From the NCBI RefSeq assembly GCF_002027555.1, contig NZ_MXAP01000013.1:1-10762 (forward strand): a stretch of 10,762 nt of DNA, read 5' to 3'. How positions within the stretch are numbered: the stretch's first letter is position 1; every line of letters starts with the position of its first letter. The translations under genes were made by a program, and so were the position numbers. This DNA is from Moraxella equi (GTDB lineage Bacteria; Pseudomonadota; Gammaproteobacteria; Pseudomonadales; Moraxellaceae). Below the pieces are notes generated by a model. It did no database searches, was not told the DNA's origin, and was given only the letters and a program-made list of their open reading frames with translations. This document shows, in pieces, positions 1 through 6,199 of this stretch.

Positions 1-2
1 AA

Positions 3-38
3 GGGATACAGTTGCTACGAATGATGGAGAATATATCA
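3..38 (+). other. Possible 3' end of upstream gene (hisH-like tail), in frame with hisA
   Basis: The frame running from base 3 is open from the window edge and reads GIQLLRMMENIS directly into the HisA start, with no stop codon between them. The first residues resemble the C-terminal end of the HisH glutaminase subunit, which typically finishes with something like G-LLxNF. HisH is the usual upstream neighbour of HisA in many proteobacteria. The other two frames end at a TGA at 22-24 and a TGA at 62-64, so the upstream gene could equally use one of those. With only 12 codons visible the assignment is weak. Confidence 0.3.
26..29 (+). promoter_or_regulatory. Shine-Dalgarno site that decides the hisA start
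   Basis: GGAG at 26-29 lies nine bases before the ATG at 39. This supports ATG 39, whose product begins [10 protein letters not shown] as HisA proteins do, over the earlier in-frame TTG at 12 and ATGs at 21 and 24. Confidence 0.7.
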
Positions 39-767
39 ATGAGTTTAATTATCCCCGCCCTTGATTTAATAGACGGGCAAATTGTGCGTTTGCACCAAGG
101 CGATTATGCCAAACAAACCAATTATGACTTTGACCCCATTTATAAATTCCAAGAGTACATTGACAATGGGGCGAATTATTTGCACCTTGTAGATTTGACA
201 GGAGCAAAAGACCCAAGCAAACGCCAAATTGAATTGATTGGACAAATCATCAAACAAACAAGTGCCGACATTCAAGTCGGGGGTGGTATTAGAAGTGAGA
301 GCGAAATTAAAGCTTTATTTGACATTGGGGCAAGACGGGTAGTGATTGGCTCATTGGCAATTAAAGAAAGACAACTTGTTAAATCGTGGTTTAATACTTA
401 TGGGGCGGATAAATTTGTCCTTGCCCTTGATGTCAATGTCATTGACAATAAGCCCTATATTGCCATTAGCGGTTGGCAAGAAAATAGCGGGGTATTGCTT
501 GATGATATTATCAAAGAATATTTAGAAGTGGGCTTGGTTCATATTCTTTGTACCGATATTAGTAAAGACGGCACATTAACAGGGTCTAATGTCGCCCTAT
601 ATCAAGACTTAATAAAAAAATACCCCACTTTAAAAATCCAATCATCGGGCGGTATTGGTACGCTTGATGATATTAAGGCGATTAAAAATACAGGGGTGAG
701 TGGTATTATTGTTGGGCGAGCGTTATTGGAAGGGAAAGTTTATTTAAAGGAAGCCATAGAATGTTAA
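39..767 (+). CDS. hisA: HisA, phosphoribosylformimino-AICAR-phosphate (ProFAR) isomerase
   Basis: Cytoplasmic (beta/alpha)8-barrel enzyme of histidine biosynthesis. It performs the Amadori rearrangement of ProFAR to PRFAR, the substrate of HisF/HisH. The product from ATG 39 has 242 residues, the usual family length. Visible signatures are the N-terminal PALDLIDGQ with catalytic-type Asp9, a second barrel Asp131 in ALDVNV, the phosphate-binding VGGGIRS in the first half, and [11 protein letters not shown] plus [11 protein letters not shown] in the second half, which together show the two-fold half-barrel pattern. The start is chosen by the GGAG at 26-29. The stop overlaps the hisF start by 7 bases, so the two are probably translationally coupled. 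The open frame upstream of ATG 39 carries no stop within the window. The gene is visibly more AT-rich than hisF. Confidence 0.95.
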   Translation: MSLIIPALDLIDGQIVRLHQGDYAKQTNYDFDPIYKFQEYIDNGANYLHLVDLTGAKDPSKRQIELIGQIIKQTSADIQVGGGIRSESEIKALFDIGARRVVIGSLAIKERQLVKSWFNTYGADKFVLALDVNVIDNKPYIAISGWQENSGVLLDDIIKEYLEVGLVHILCTDISKDGTLTGSNVALYQDLIKKYPTLKIQSSGGIGTLDDIKAIKNTGVSGIIVGRALLEGKVYLKEAIEC

Positions 768-1567
768 AAAAAGCAATGTTAAATAGCAAAAATGAATTGG
801 CCAAACGCATTATTCCTTGTCTTGATGTTAAAAACGGACAAGTGGTCAAAGGCGTGCAGTTTAAAAATCACGAGATTGTTGGCGACATTGTGCCACTTGC
901 CAAGTTTTATAGCGATGAAGGGGCGGACGAGCTTGTTTTTTATGACATCAGTGCGTCATCGGATGGGCGGACGGTGGACAAGGCGTGGGTACGTGAAGTG
1001 GCACGGGTGATTGACATTCCCTTTTGTGTGGCGGGGGGCATTCGTACGCTGGCGGACGCCGAAGTGATTTTTGAGTATGGGGCGGACAAGATTTCAGTCA
1101 ATTCGCCCGCCCTTGAAAATCCACAGCTGGTTGCAAAGCTTGCCAAACGCTTTGGCGTACAGGCGGTGGTGGTAGGGATTGACAGCTGGTACGATGAGCG
1201 TACGGGCGTGTACTGGGTCAATCAATACACGGGCGATGAAAAAAAGACCAAAAAAACCGAGTGGCAAGTGGCGGACTGGGTGCGTGAAGTACAAAACCTG
1301 GGGGCGGGCGAGATTGTCCTAAATGTGATGAACCAAGACGGCGTGCGACAGGGCTACGATGTGGCACAGCTGGCTTTGGTGCGTGAAATGTGCCGTGTGC
1401 CACTGATTGCGTCAGGCGGGGCAGGAATGATGAGCCATTTTTATGATGTGTTTGAACAGGCAAATGTGGACGGAGCGTTGGCGGCGAGCGTGTTTCATAA
1501 GGGCTTGATACAGATTGGCGAGCTTAAAAGTTACCTTAAAAATCAAGGTGTTGCCGTCCGAACTTAA
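761..1567 (+). CDS. hisF: HisF, imidazole glycerol phosphate synthase cyclase subunit
   Basis: Cyclase subunit of imidazole glycerol phosphate synthase. With HisH-supplied ammonia it converts PRFAR to IGP and AICAR, linking histidine and purine synthesis. The product has 268 residues. The family core begins at [10 protein letters not shown] with Asp22, the counterpart of catalytic Asp11 of the Thermotoga enzyme. The second catalytic Asp is Asp141 in [22 protein letters not shown], the near-invariant [11 protein letters not shown] and IASGGAG are all present. ATG 761 overlaps the hisA stop and has AAAGGA at 746-751 as ribosome binding site. An in-frame ATG at 776 would remove five residues of an N-terminal extension that is about 11 residues longer than usual. 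The gene is distinctly GC-richer than hisA although the two overlap. A terminator follows directly. Confidence 0.96.
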   Translation: MLKKAMLNSKNELAKRIIPCLDVKNGQVVKGVQFKNHEIVGDIVPLAKFYSDEGADELVFYDISASSDGRTVDKAWVREVARVIDIPFCVAGGIRTLADAEVIFEYGADKISVNSPALENPQLVAKLAKRFGVQAVVVGIDSWYDERTGVYWVNQYTGDEKKTKKTEWQVADWVREVQNLGAGEIVLNVMNQDGVRQGYDVAQLALVREMCRVPLIASGGAGMMSHFYDVFEQANVDGALAASVFHKGLIQIGELKSYLKNQGVAVRT

Positions 1568-1577
1568 CCACCACCTA

Positions 1578-1607
1578 AAAAACGCCATTATCAGAAATGG
1601 CGTTTTT
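1578..1607 (+). terminator. Rho-independent terminator of the his operon
   Basis: A perfect 12-bp stem pairs AAAAACGCCATT (1578-1589) with AATGGCGTTTTT (1596-1607) around a six-base loop. It lies 10 bases after the hisF stop. The A run on the left makes it potentially bidirectional. Confidence 0.9.
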
Positions 1608-1621
1608 ATCATTCAGTGTTT

Positions 1622-1651
1622 ATCAAGCGATGCTTGATGATTTTATTTTTT
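1622..1651 (+). terminator. Second hairpin between hisF and the convergent ABC gene
   Basis: ATCAAGC (1622-1628) and GCTTGAT (1632-1638) form a 7-bp stem with a 3-base loop, followed by a T-rich stretch to 1651. The T tract merges into a palindrome ATTTTTT/AAAAAAT (1645-1658) that abuts the stop of the leftward gene. It probably serves as a backup terminator for the his operon. For the leftward gene the downstream side lacks a T run, so its use there is less likely. Confidence 0.5.
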
Positions 1652-1657
1652 AAAAAA

Positions 1658-2512
1658 TCAAATCTCCACCCTATTGCCAATATCCTTTAATTCCGACAAT
1701 TTTTCAATCAGTCTTGGCATATCATCAAGGCTCATTGCAAAGCCCCATAAATAAGTCATTACTGCATAAATATGCCCCGCTTGAATGTTTTTGTTTGCTA
1801 AAATTGCCAAAGTCCCACCAAATAATATCGCCATTGTTATTCCAATCATTAAATAAGAAATCGCTTCACGATTAGAAATGGCAATGCGTAATTTGGCTAA
1901 TAAATCATAATGCTTAATGAAATGCTCTTGTTTGTTTAATTCAATCATATTCACTTCTTTTTCAAGGCGGTTATTAAGTTTAAAATAAAGTTTGTCATTT
2001 TGGCGAGAAAATCTGGGTAAAATCGCCATAAAAAACAATAAAATTCCCATTGCAATCACCCCAGACCAAAATTCAATGATTAACAGCATTACCACCGAGC
2101 CAAATACAGTAAAACTTGCGGTAATTAACATTGGTAATTGCTCTTCAAAAAATTCAATAAATTGTTTGGCTAAATTGGCGTGGGCGGTTGCCGATGAAGT
2201 CGTGCCTTTTTGTTTTTCAGAAATAATCGCCTTGACCGCAAGCTGGGCATAAATCCGCACAAAAACCCGAGTATCCACCGCCCGTCTTGCCGAACCAACA
2301 CTCCAAATAATCAGCACCAACAACGCATAAATCAAAGCGTGCCAAACTTGCTGATTTAAAATGGCGTTAATCACAAAACTGCCAATCAAAGGATAAGTTA
2401 AAAATAACACATTTTCTAACGCCACCAAAGCAAATGTCGCCATCAATTTTTTAAAGTGGGTTTGGCTAATGGATTTTAAGGTAGTTAGAGCGGTTGGGTT
2501 ATTGTGGTTCAT
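1658..2512 (-). CDS. ABC-type six-transmembrane domain protein without nucleotide-binding domain
   Basis: Inner-membrane protein of 284 residues resembling the transmembrane half of an ABC exporter. Hydrophobic segments lie at roughly 22-53, 58-75, 127-148, 150-167, 218-240 and 247-262, six spans with the long polar loops (76-126, 168-217) expected of the ABC exporter fold. The protein stops at the end of the sixth span. There is no Walker A, no LSGGQ signature and no Walker B, and no ATPase gene is adjacent. Stand-alone six-TM ABC proteins of this kind occur in several proteobacteria, and their substrate is unknown to me. ATG 2512 overlaps the 3' end of the marR-like gene by 14 bases, indicating one leftward operon with coupled translation. 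It may be an exporter subunit that borrows an NBD encoded elsewhere, a truncated exporter, or a membrane protein with another role. Confidence 0.8.
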   Translation of the reverse strand: MNHNNPTALTTLKSISQTHFKKLMATFALVALENVLFLTYPLIGSFVINAILNQQVWHALIYALLVLIIWSVGSARRAVDTRVFVRIYAQLAVKAIISEKQKGTTSSATAHANLAKQFIEFFEEQLPMLITASFTVFGSVVMLLIIEFWSGVIAMGILLFFMAILPRFSRQNDKLYFKLNNRLEKEVNMIELNKQEHFIKHYDLLAKLRIAISNREAISYLMIGITMAILFGGTLAILANKNIQAGHIYAVMTYLWGFAMSLDDMPRLIEKLSELKDIGNRVEI

Positions 2513-2945
2513 TGATTGTTTCGCTCATTTTTGTCTTAAAAATTTGCTCCAATTCAGCAAATTCTTGAATTAACTTTTCTAGTCGTTCAATACCAAAACT
2601 TTGGGCGGTGTTATTTTCTACTTCCAATAACGGAGCGATGATGCTTTTGGCATAATTTTCGCCTGATTGAGTTAGGCTTAATAATTTGGCTCGTTTGTCA
2701 TTTGGGTTATCAAAACTTTGTAGATAATTTTGTTCCAATAAAGTTTTGCAAATGGTATGTACTGTTTGTTTGGGTAATGCCCATTCATCACAAATGTCTT
2801 TTTGGGTTAAGGATTTTTTGTAATAAAAACTGTATAAGACAAATAATTCACTTAATAATACCGTTTGGGTTTTGGCATAGCTTTCAAAAGTGCTATCAAG
2901 GCTTGCGGTAAGTTCGGCAAGGCGAGAGAGTTGAGTGTTTGGCAT
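2499..2945 (-). CDS. MarR-family winged-helix transcriptional regulator
   Basis: Predicted DNA-binding regulator of 148 residues, typical MarR length. The helix-turn-helix region is about residues 46-75 (LTQKDICDEWALPKQTVHTI onward). It is followed by the wing with DKRAKLLSLTQSGE at 83-96, matching the family's D-x-R...L-x-LT-x-x-G pattern. Long helices at both ends would form the dimer interface. It is the first gene of a leftward pair with the six-TM ABC protein, and MarR proteins often repress an adjacent exporter that removes their ligand. A perfect 19-bp inverted repeat begins 7 bases upstream of the start codon and contains the likely ribosome binding site, so autorepression is likely. 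The ligand cannot be told from the sequence. Confidence 0.88.
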   Translation of the reverse strand: MPNTQLSRLAELTASLDSTFESYAKTQTVLLSELFVLYSFYYKKSLTQKDICDEWALPKQTVHTICKTLLEQNYLQSFDNPNDKRAKLLSLTQSGENYAKSIIAPLLEVENNTAQSFGIERLEKLIQEFAELEQIFKTKMSETINEPQ

Positions 2946-2952
2946 AAAAACA

Positions 2953-3000
2953 AGTCCTAAAATTTACTAAATTGAGCATATTTTAGTAAATTTTAGGACT
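2953..3000 (-). promoter_or_regulatory. Perfect 19-bp inverted repeat, probable MarR operator overlapping the leader
   Basis: AGTCCTAAAATTTACTAAA (2953-2971) and its exact reverse complement (2982-3000) flank a 10-base spacer. Read leftward, the second arm ends in TTTTAGGACT. Its AGGA lies nine bases from the marR-like ATG and is the best ribosome binding site. The element could act as DNA, as an operator for the MarR dimer or dimers, or as RNA, as a hairpin that hides the ribosome binding site. The arms are AT-rich and carry an internal near-palindrome (TAAAATTTA). Confidence 0.75.
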
Positions 3001-3030
3001 ATTTGCAATGGGTTTTTAAGGCATTTAATA

Positions 3031-3066
3031 AAAAACACCGCCCAAATTTTCATTTAAACGGTGTTT
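3031..3066 (-). terminator. Terminator of the Old Yellow Enzyme-type gene
   Basis: AAACACCG (3033-3040) pairs with CGGTGTTT (3059-3066) around an 18-base loop that can pair partly within itself. On the minus strand the stem is followed by a run of T. The same stem sequence recurs at 6156-6191 and, interrupted, at 10505-10528. Confidence 0.8.
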
Positions 3067-3096
3067 ATTTTTAAATAATCAATAACATCATTACTC

Positions 3097-4197
3097 CTAA
3101 CTTTTAACAGGCGGAAACCAATTAACACCAGCACAATTATATTGCCAAAGCAAATCGGGGTAGCCATAACAGTCTGGTTTTTTGGGGTCAAAAACGCTTT
3201 CAATGTCATCATAGCGTTGTTCTTGTAACAGCGTGGCAATGTTTGGGTTTAACATTACCGCTTTACCGAGTGCCAAAAATTCACAAAACCCTGTGGCAAA
3301 CGCCTGTTCAATCGCCTTGCCTGTCAGCAAATTGCCCACGCCTATCAAGGGCAATCTGCCGTTAATGTGGGCGTGGATTTGTTCAATGCGAGTTTTGTTT
3401 GTATCCGCTCCACGCCGTGCCTTGCTATAAAAATCCCACAAAGAAATGTGCAAATATTGCAAAGGTTTCTCCACCAACGCATCAATCAAGTCAAAAGTAT
3501 CTGCCATTGTCAGCCCCTTATCGCCTGCTTCTTCGGGCGAAAAACGATAGCCGATGATAAATTCAGGCTTGCCGTGCTGTTCACGCACTTTTGCCACCGC
3601 ATCCACAATCGCCAAAGGCAAACGCAGGCGATTTTCAAGGCTGCCACCCCATTCATCGGTGCGATGATTAAATTCTCGTGAGAAAAATTGCTGAATCACA
3701 AAGGCATTTGCACCGTGAATTTCCATACCGTCAAAGCCTGCCCGAATGGCTAAATCGGTTGCATTGGCAAAGGCGTGAATTAAGCCTTGAATTTCGTCCA
3801 CCGTTGCCGAACGAGTACCAGTCGCCAAGTCTGTGCTTGCTGAAATTTTGTCTTTGCCATTTAACTCGGCAATGGCGTGCATACCACCGTGATGAAGTTG
3901 TAAAATCGCTTTTGTGCCTTGATTTTGCAGGATTTGGGCGGTTTGTGTTAGGCTCTCCAAATGGCTGTCGTCTATCGCATAAGGTTGCCCAAAACCTGCT
4001 TTACCACCGTCTGCTACCAGCGTTGCCGCTGTGATAAACAGTCCCATATTTTGTCCACGATTGGCAATAAATCTGCGTTCTTGTTCGCTTAAAGTGCTGT
4101 CAGGATTAGAGCTGTAATGCGACATTGGGGCAACCACAAGGCGATTTTTGATGACCACGCCATTGTTTAGGGTGTAGGGGGTGAATAAAGGGGTCAT
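3097..4197 (-). CDS. NADH:flavin oxidoreductase, Old Yellow Enzyme family
   Basis: Predicted cytoplasmic FMN-dependent ene-reductase-type TIM barrel of 366 residues. The N-terminal TPLFTPYTLNNGVVIKNRLV-APM is the standard family opening. LQLHHGG lies at 99-105, and GFDGMEIHGAN with H161 and N164 matches the His/Asn pair of classical Old Yellow Enzymes that hydrogen-bonds the substrate carbonyl. NHRTDEWGGSLENR at 177-190 matches the conserved N-x-R-x-D-x-x-GGS-x-E-x-R. LPLIGVGNL and LALGKAVMLNP provide the C-terminal phosphate-binding strands. The open frame continues upstream to 4290, but ATG 4197 with GGAG at 4204-4207 gives the family N-terminus and lies downstream of the promoter. The natural substrate is not evident. 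Its upstream region is shared with the luciferase-like gene at 6200-7551, suggesting co-regulation. Confidence 0.92.
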   Translation of the reverse strand: MTPLFTPYTLNNGVVIKNRLVVAPMSHYSSNPDSTLSEQERRFIANRGQNMGLFITAATLVADGGKAGFGQPYAIDDSHLESLTQTAQILQNQGTKAILQLHHGGMHAIAELNGKDKISASTDLATGTRSATVDEIQGLIHAFANATDLAIRAGFDGMEIHGANAFVIQQFFSREFNHRTDEWGGSLENRLRLPLAIVDAVAKVREQHGKPEFIIGYRFSPEEAGDKGLTMADTFDLIDALVEKPLQYLHISLWDFYSKARRGADTNKTRIEQIHAHINGRLPLIGVGNLLTGKAIEQAFATGFCEFLALGKAVMLNPNIATLLQEQRYDDIESVFDPKKPDCYGYPDLLWQYNCAGVNWFPPVKS

Positions 4198-4203
4198 TGT
4201 TTG

Positions 4204-4207
4204 CTCC
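4204..4207 (-). promoter_or_regulatory. Shine-Dalgarno site that decides the Old Yellow Enzyme start
   Basis: On the minus strand GGAG is six bases before ATG 4197. This rules out the in-frame ATG at 4290, which lies upstream of the promoter -10 box. Confidence 0.75.
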
Positions 4208-4219
4208 GTATTTTTGCGA

Positions 4220-4299
4220 AATGGAATGGGGGTATTATAGGGTTTTAGGATTGGGAAAAGAATGGCGATTTTTGGGAAGTTGGTTTTCATTTTTGGAAA
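4220..4299 (-). repeat. Upstream block A: promoter and operator-like repeat shared with 7571-7650
   Basis: Eighty bases align without gaps to 7571-7650 with 66 identities by my count, and the part 4260-4299 with 37 of 40. Within it a minus-strand TATAAT (4234-4239) serves the Old Yellow Enzyme-type gene, and the -35 is weak. Upstream of that, ATTTTTGGGAA (4268-4278) and ATTTTTGGAA (4289-4298), written on the plus strand, form a direct repeat with a 21-bp period. Given a start point near 4227 they would sit at about -41 to -71. A weak -35 with upstream tandem sites suits an activator such as a LysR-type protein. Confidence 0.7.
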
Positions 4300-4341
4300 T
4301 TTAAACTTTTAAATACAATGGGAGGTTTTTAACTTTTGTGG

Positions 4342-4347
4342 TAAAAT
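4342..4347 (+). promoter_or_regulatory. Possible -10 element of the DUF262/DUF1524 gene
   Basis: TAAAAT preceded by TGTGG lies 40 bases before the ATG at 4387. No convincing -35 hexamer is visible at the expected spacing. The ribosome binding site is GAGAG at 4375-4379, seven bases from the ATG. Confidence 0.35.
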
Positions 4348-4386
4348 ACCCATTAATAACTGAACCTTATCAAAGAGAGCAACCCA

Positions 4387-6030
4387 ATGAGCGACTACTT
4401 TAAGCCAGAAAGTTTGACTATTGAAGCCATTTTTAGCAATGCTGATAGCTTTTATCAAATGCCTATTTATCAACGCCCTTATTCGTGGGATAAAGACAGA
4501 GTAGAACAGCTATGGGCAGATATTTTTGAAGCCTATGAAAATCATAAAGAAAACCCAAGTCAAGATAATAATTACTTTTTGGGTTCATTGGTTGTGGTTA
4601 AAAATAAAAATGGAGCTTATGATGTGGTTGATGGACAGCAACGCATAACCACATTGACGATTTTATTTTGTGTATTAAGAGACTTAAGTTTACCAGCCAT
4701 TAAAGAACATAGTAAAAAAATCCAAAATAGTATCGCTAATTTAGTTAATGATAAAGTTAGATTAAAACTAACCACACAATTAAACAATCAAGCCATATTT
4801 GAAGAAACAGTATTAAATGGCATTAAATTTAATGAACTGAATAAAAATAAAAAAGATAACCGCTTTCTGCGAACTGCGAGTTATTTTAAAGATTTGATTG
4901 AGAAGGTTGAAGCCAATACTTTAAATGAATTTGTCAAATATTTATTTGAAAATACGGTTTTAATTCGTATAGCTTGTACCGATGAAAGTTTTGCAATCAA
5001 ATTATTTTCGGTATTAAATGACAGGGGGCTTGATTTAACTTCTGCCGATATTATTAAAGCTCATTTAATGCAACAATTAGATGATGAAAAACGACCACAA
5101 TTTAATGAAGAATGGAAAAAACTGGAAACCATTTGTCAGCAAATGGACGAAAGTTTAACCAATGTTTTTAATTTGTATTTATATTACCAAACAGGCAAAA
5201 ATCCAAAAAGCAGTTTGCAAGATGAACTTAAAAAAGAGTTTAAAGATAAAAATGCCAATAGCATTATTTTAGACTTGAAAAAATTTGCCAATTTTTTATT
5301 TGAAATCAATGAAAGCTATAATGACAAAGATATTTCAAGATTATGGTATTTGCCCCATAGTGTTTATTGGAAAAGTATTTTATTAACTGCAAAAATGGTA
5401 GATTATGAGCAATATGGCACTTTAAAATCATTACTGGTCAAATATTATTATCAAAGTTGGATTGCTGACGGAACTGCCAACCGCATTAAGCAAACTTCCT
5501 TTAATATCATCAAAATGGTTAAAGAAAATAAAAGTATTGATGAAATCAAGTCAATTATTGTGAAAAATTTATCTGAATACAGTAACTATTTGGATTATTT
5601 AGATAGAACCAATATTTATTCATCAAAATGGCATAAACCCTTATTATTGGCAGTTGAATACAATCAACAAGACAATTATCCTTATATTGAGATTAATAAA
5701 AGTTTACATACAGAACATATCTTACCGCAAGAATGGAATGATAAAAACTTAAATTGGTCTGATAATTTTGATGATAATACTGCTAAATTATTGTTGAATA
5801 GTCTTGGTAATTTAACATTATTATCAGGAAATAAAAATATCCGTGCCAGCAACCGCAATTATGCCGATAAGAAAGAAATTTATATTGGCAAAGGGTTAGA
5901 TGGAAAAACTTCATTTGAAATTACCAAATGGGTGTTTGAAAACTATCCAGATGGTTGGAATGCTGACACCATTAAAGAAAGAAAAGAATGGTTGATTGAT
6001 GAAATTAAAAAGATTTTTGAAATTGAATAA
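4387..6030 (+). CDS. Fused GmrSD-type (DUF262 + DUF1524) restriction-like protein
   Basis: Protein of 547 residues combining both halves of the GmrS/GmrD architecture. The N-terminal DUF262 domain shows YQRPYSW at 28-34 and DGQQRITTL at 82-90, the ParB/Srx-like nucleotide-binding motif characteristic of GmrS, SspE and BrxU relatives. SVLNDRGLDLTSADIIKAHL in the middle is also typical. The C-terminal DUF1524 His-Me-finger nuclease shows HTEHILPQ at 441-448 (H441, H444), then LGNLTLL at 473-479 and NIRASNRNYADK from 484. Characterised relatives are type IV enzymes cutting modified phage DNA with NTP stimulation, so an anti-phage role is inferred by family. All key motifs are present, so the gene appears intact. 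It stands alone, is clearly more AT-rich than the flavoenzyme genes on both sides, and is followed by a Neisseriaceae-type uptake sequence, consistent with transfer. Confidence 0.9.
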   Translation: MSDYFKPESLTIEAIFSNADSFYQMPIYQRPYSWDKDRVEQLWADIFEAYENHKENPSQDNNYFLGSLVVVKNKNGAYDVVDGQQRITTLTILFCVLRDLSLPAIKEHSKKIQNSIANLVNDKVRLKLTTQLNNQAIFEETVLNGIKFNELNKNKKDNRFLRTASYFKDLIEKVEANTLNEFVKYLFENTVLIRIACTDESFAIKLFSVLNDRGLDLTSADIIKAHLMQQLDDEKRPQFNEEWKKLETICQQMDESLTNVFNLYLYYQTGKNPKSSLQDELKKEFKDKNANSIILDLKKFANFLFEINESYNDKDISRLWYLPHSVYWKSILLTAKMVDYEQYGTLKSLLVKYYYQSWIADGTANRIKQTSFNIIKMVKENKSIDEIKSIIVKNLSEYSNYLDYLDRTNIYSSKWHKPLLLAVEYNQQDNYPYIEINKSLHTEHILPQEWNDKNLNWSDNFDDNTAKLLLNSLGNLTLLSGNKNIRASNRNYADKKEIYIGKGLDGKTSFEITKWVFENYPDGWNADTIKERKEWLIDEIKKIFEIE

Positions 6031-6055
6031 TCTTTAAATCTAAAATCTGTTGGAT

Positions 6056-6079
6056 TTTCATTTTATTTTAAAAATGAAA
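6056..6079 (+). terminator. Weak AT-rich hairpin after the DUF262/DUF1524 gene
   Basis: TTTCATTTT (6056-6064) pairs perfectly with AAAATGAAA (6071-6079) around ATTTTA. A smaller stem AAAATC/GATTTT (6042-6058) overlaps it. Neither has a G+C-rich stem plus T tail, so terminator activity is uncertain. Confidence 0.35.
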
Positions 6080-6115
6080 GCACCGCAACAACAAATTAAG
6101 CATTTAATTTCATTA

Positions 6116-6130
6116 TTCAGGCTGCCTGAA
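6116..6130. repeat. DNA uptake sequence-like palindrome (Neisseriaceae DUS dialect)
   Basis: TTCAGGCTGCCTGAA is palindromic except for its central base. Read rightward it contains AGGCTGCCTGAA, which I recall as the DUS dialect of Simonsiella. Read leftward it contains AGGCAGCCTGAA, the Kingella-type dialect. I see no other copy in the window. It lies between the stop of the DUF262/DUF1524 gene and the terminator of the convergent monooxygenase gene, a typical DUS position. Confidence 0.6.
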
Positions 6131-6155
6131 AACCATTTTGCAAATTTTCAAAACA

Positions 6156-6191
6156 AAAACACCGCTTGAACCCAAATCCAAACGGTGTTTT
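6156..6191 (-). terminator. Terminator of the luciferase-like monooxygenase gene
   Basis: AAAACACCG (6156-6164) pairs with CGGTGTTTT (6183-6191) around an 18-base loop. On the minus strand the stem runs into a T-rich tract. The stem matches that at 3031-3066. Confidence 0.8.
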
Positions 6192-6199
6192 CCCAAACC

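Noticed and set aside
940..1463. Minus-strand open frames of 66-93 codons within hisF
   Set aside because: Caused by the GC-rich third positions of hisF. No motif or ribosome binding site.
3678..4034. 118-codon plus-strand open frame inside the Old Yellow Enzyme-type gene
   Set aside because: Antisense shadow of a gene with clear family motifs. The product has no recognisable domain and no ribosome binding site.
4198..4290. N-terminal extension of the Old Yellow Enzyme-type frame to ATG 4290
   Set aside because: It would place the -10 box and shared operator block inside the coding region. GGAG plus ATG 4197 gives the standard family N-terminus.
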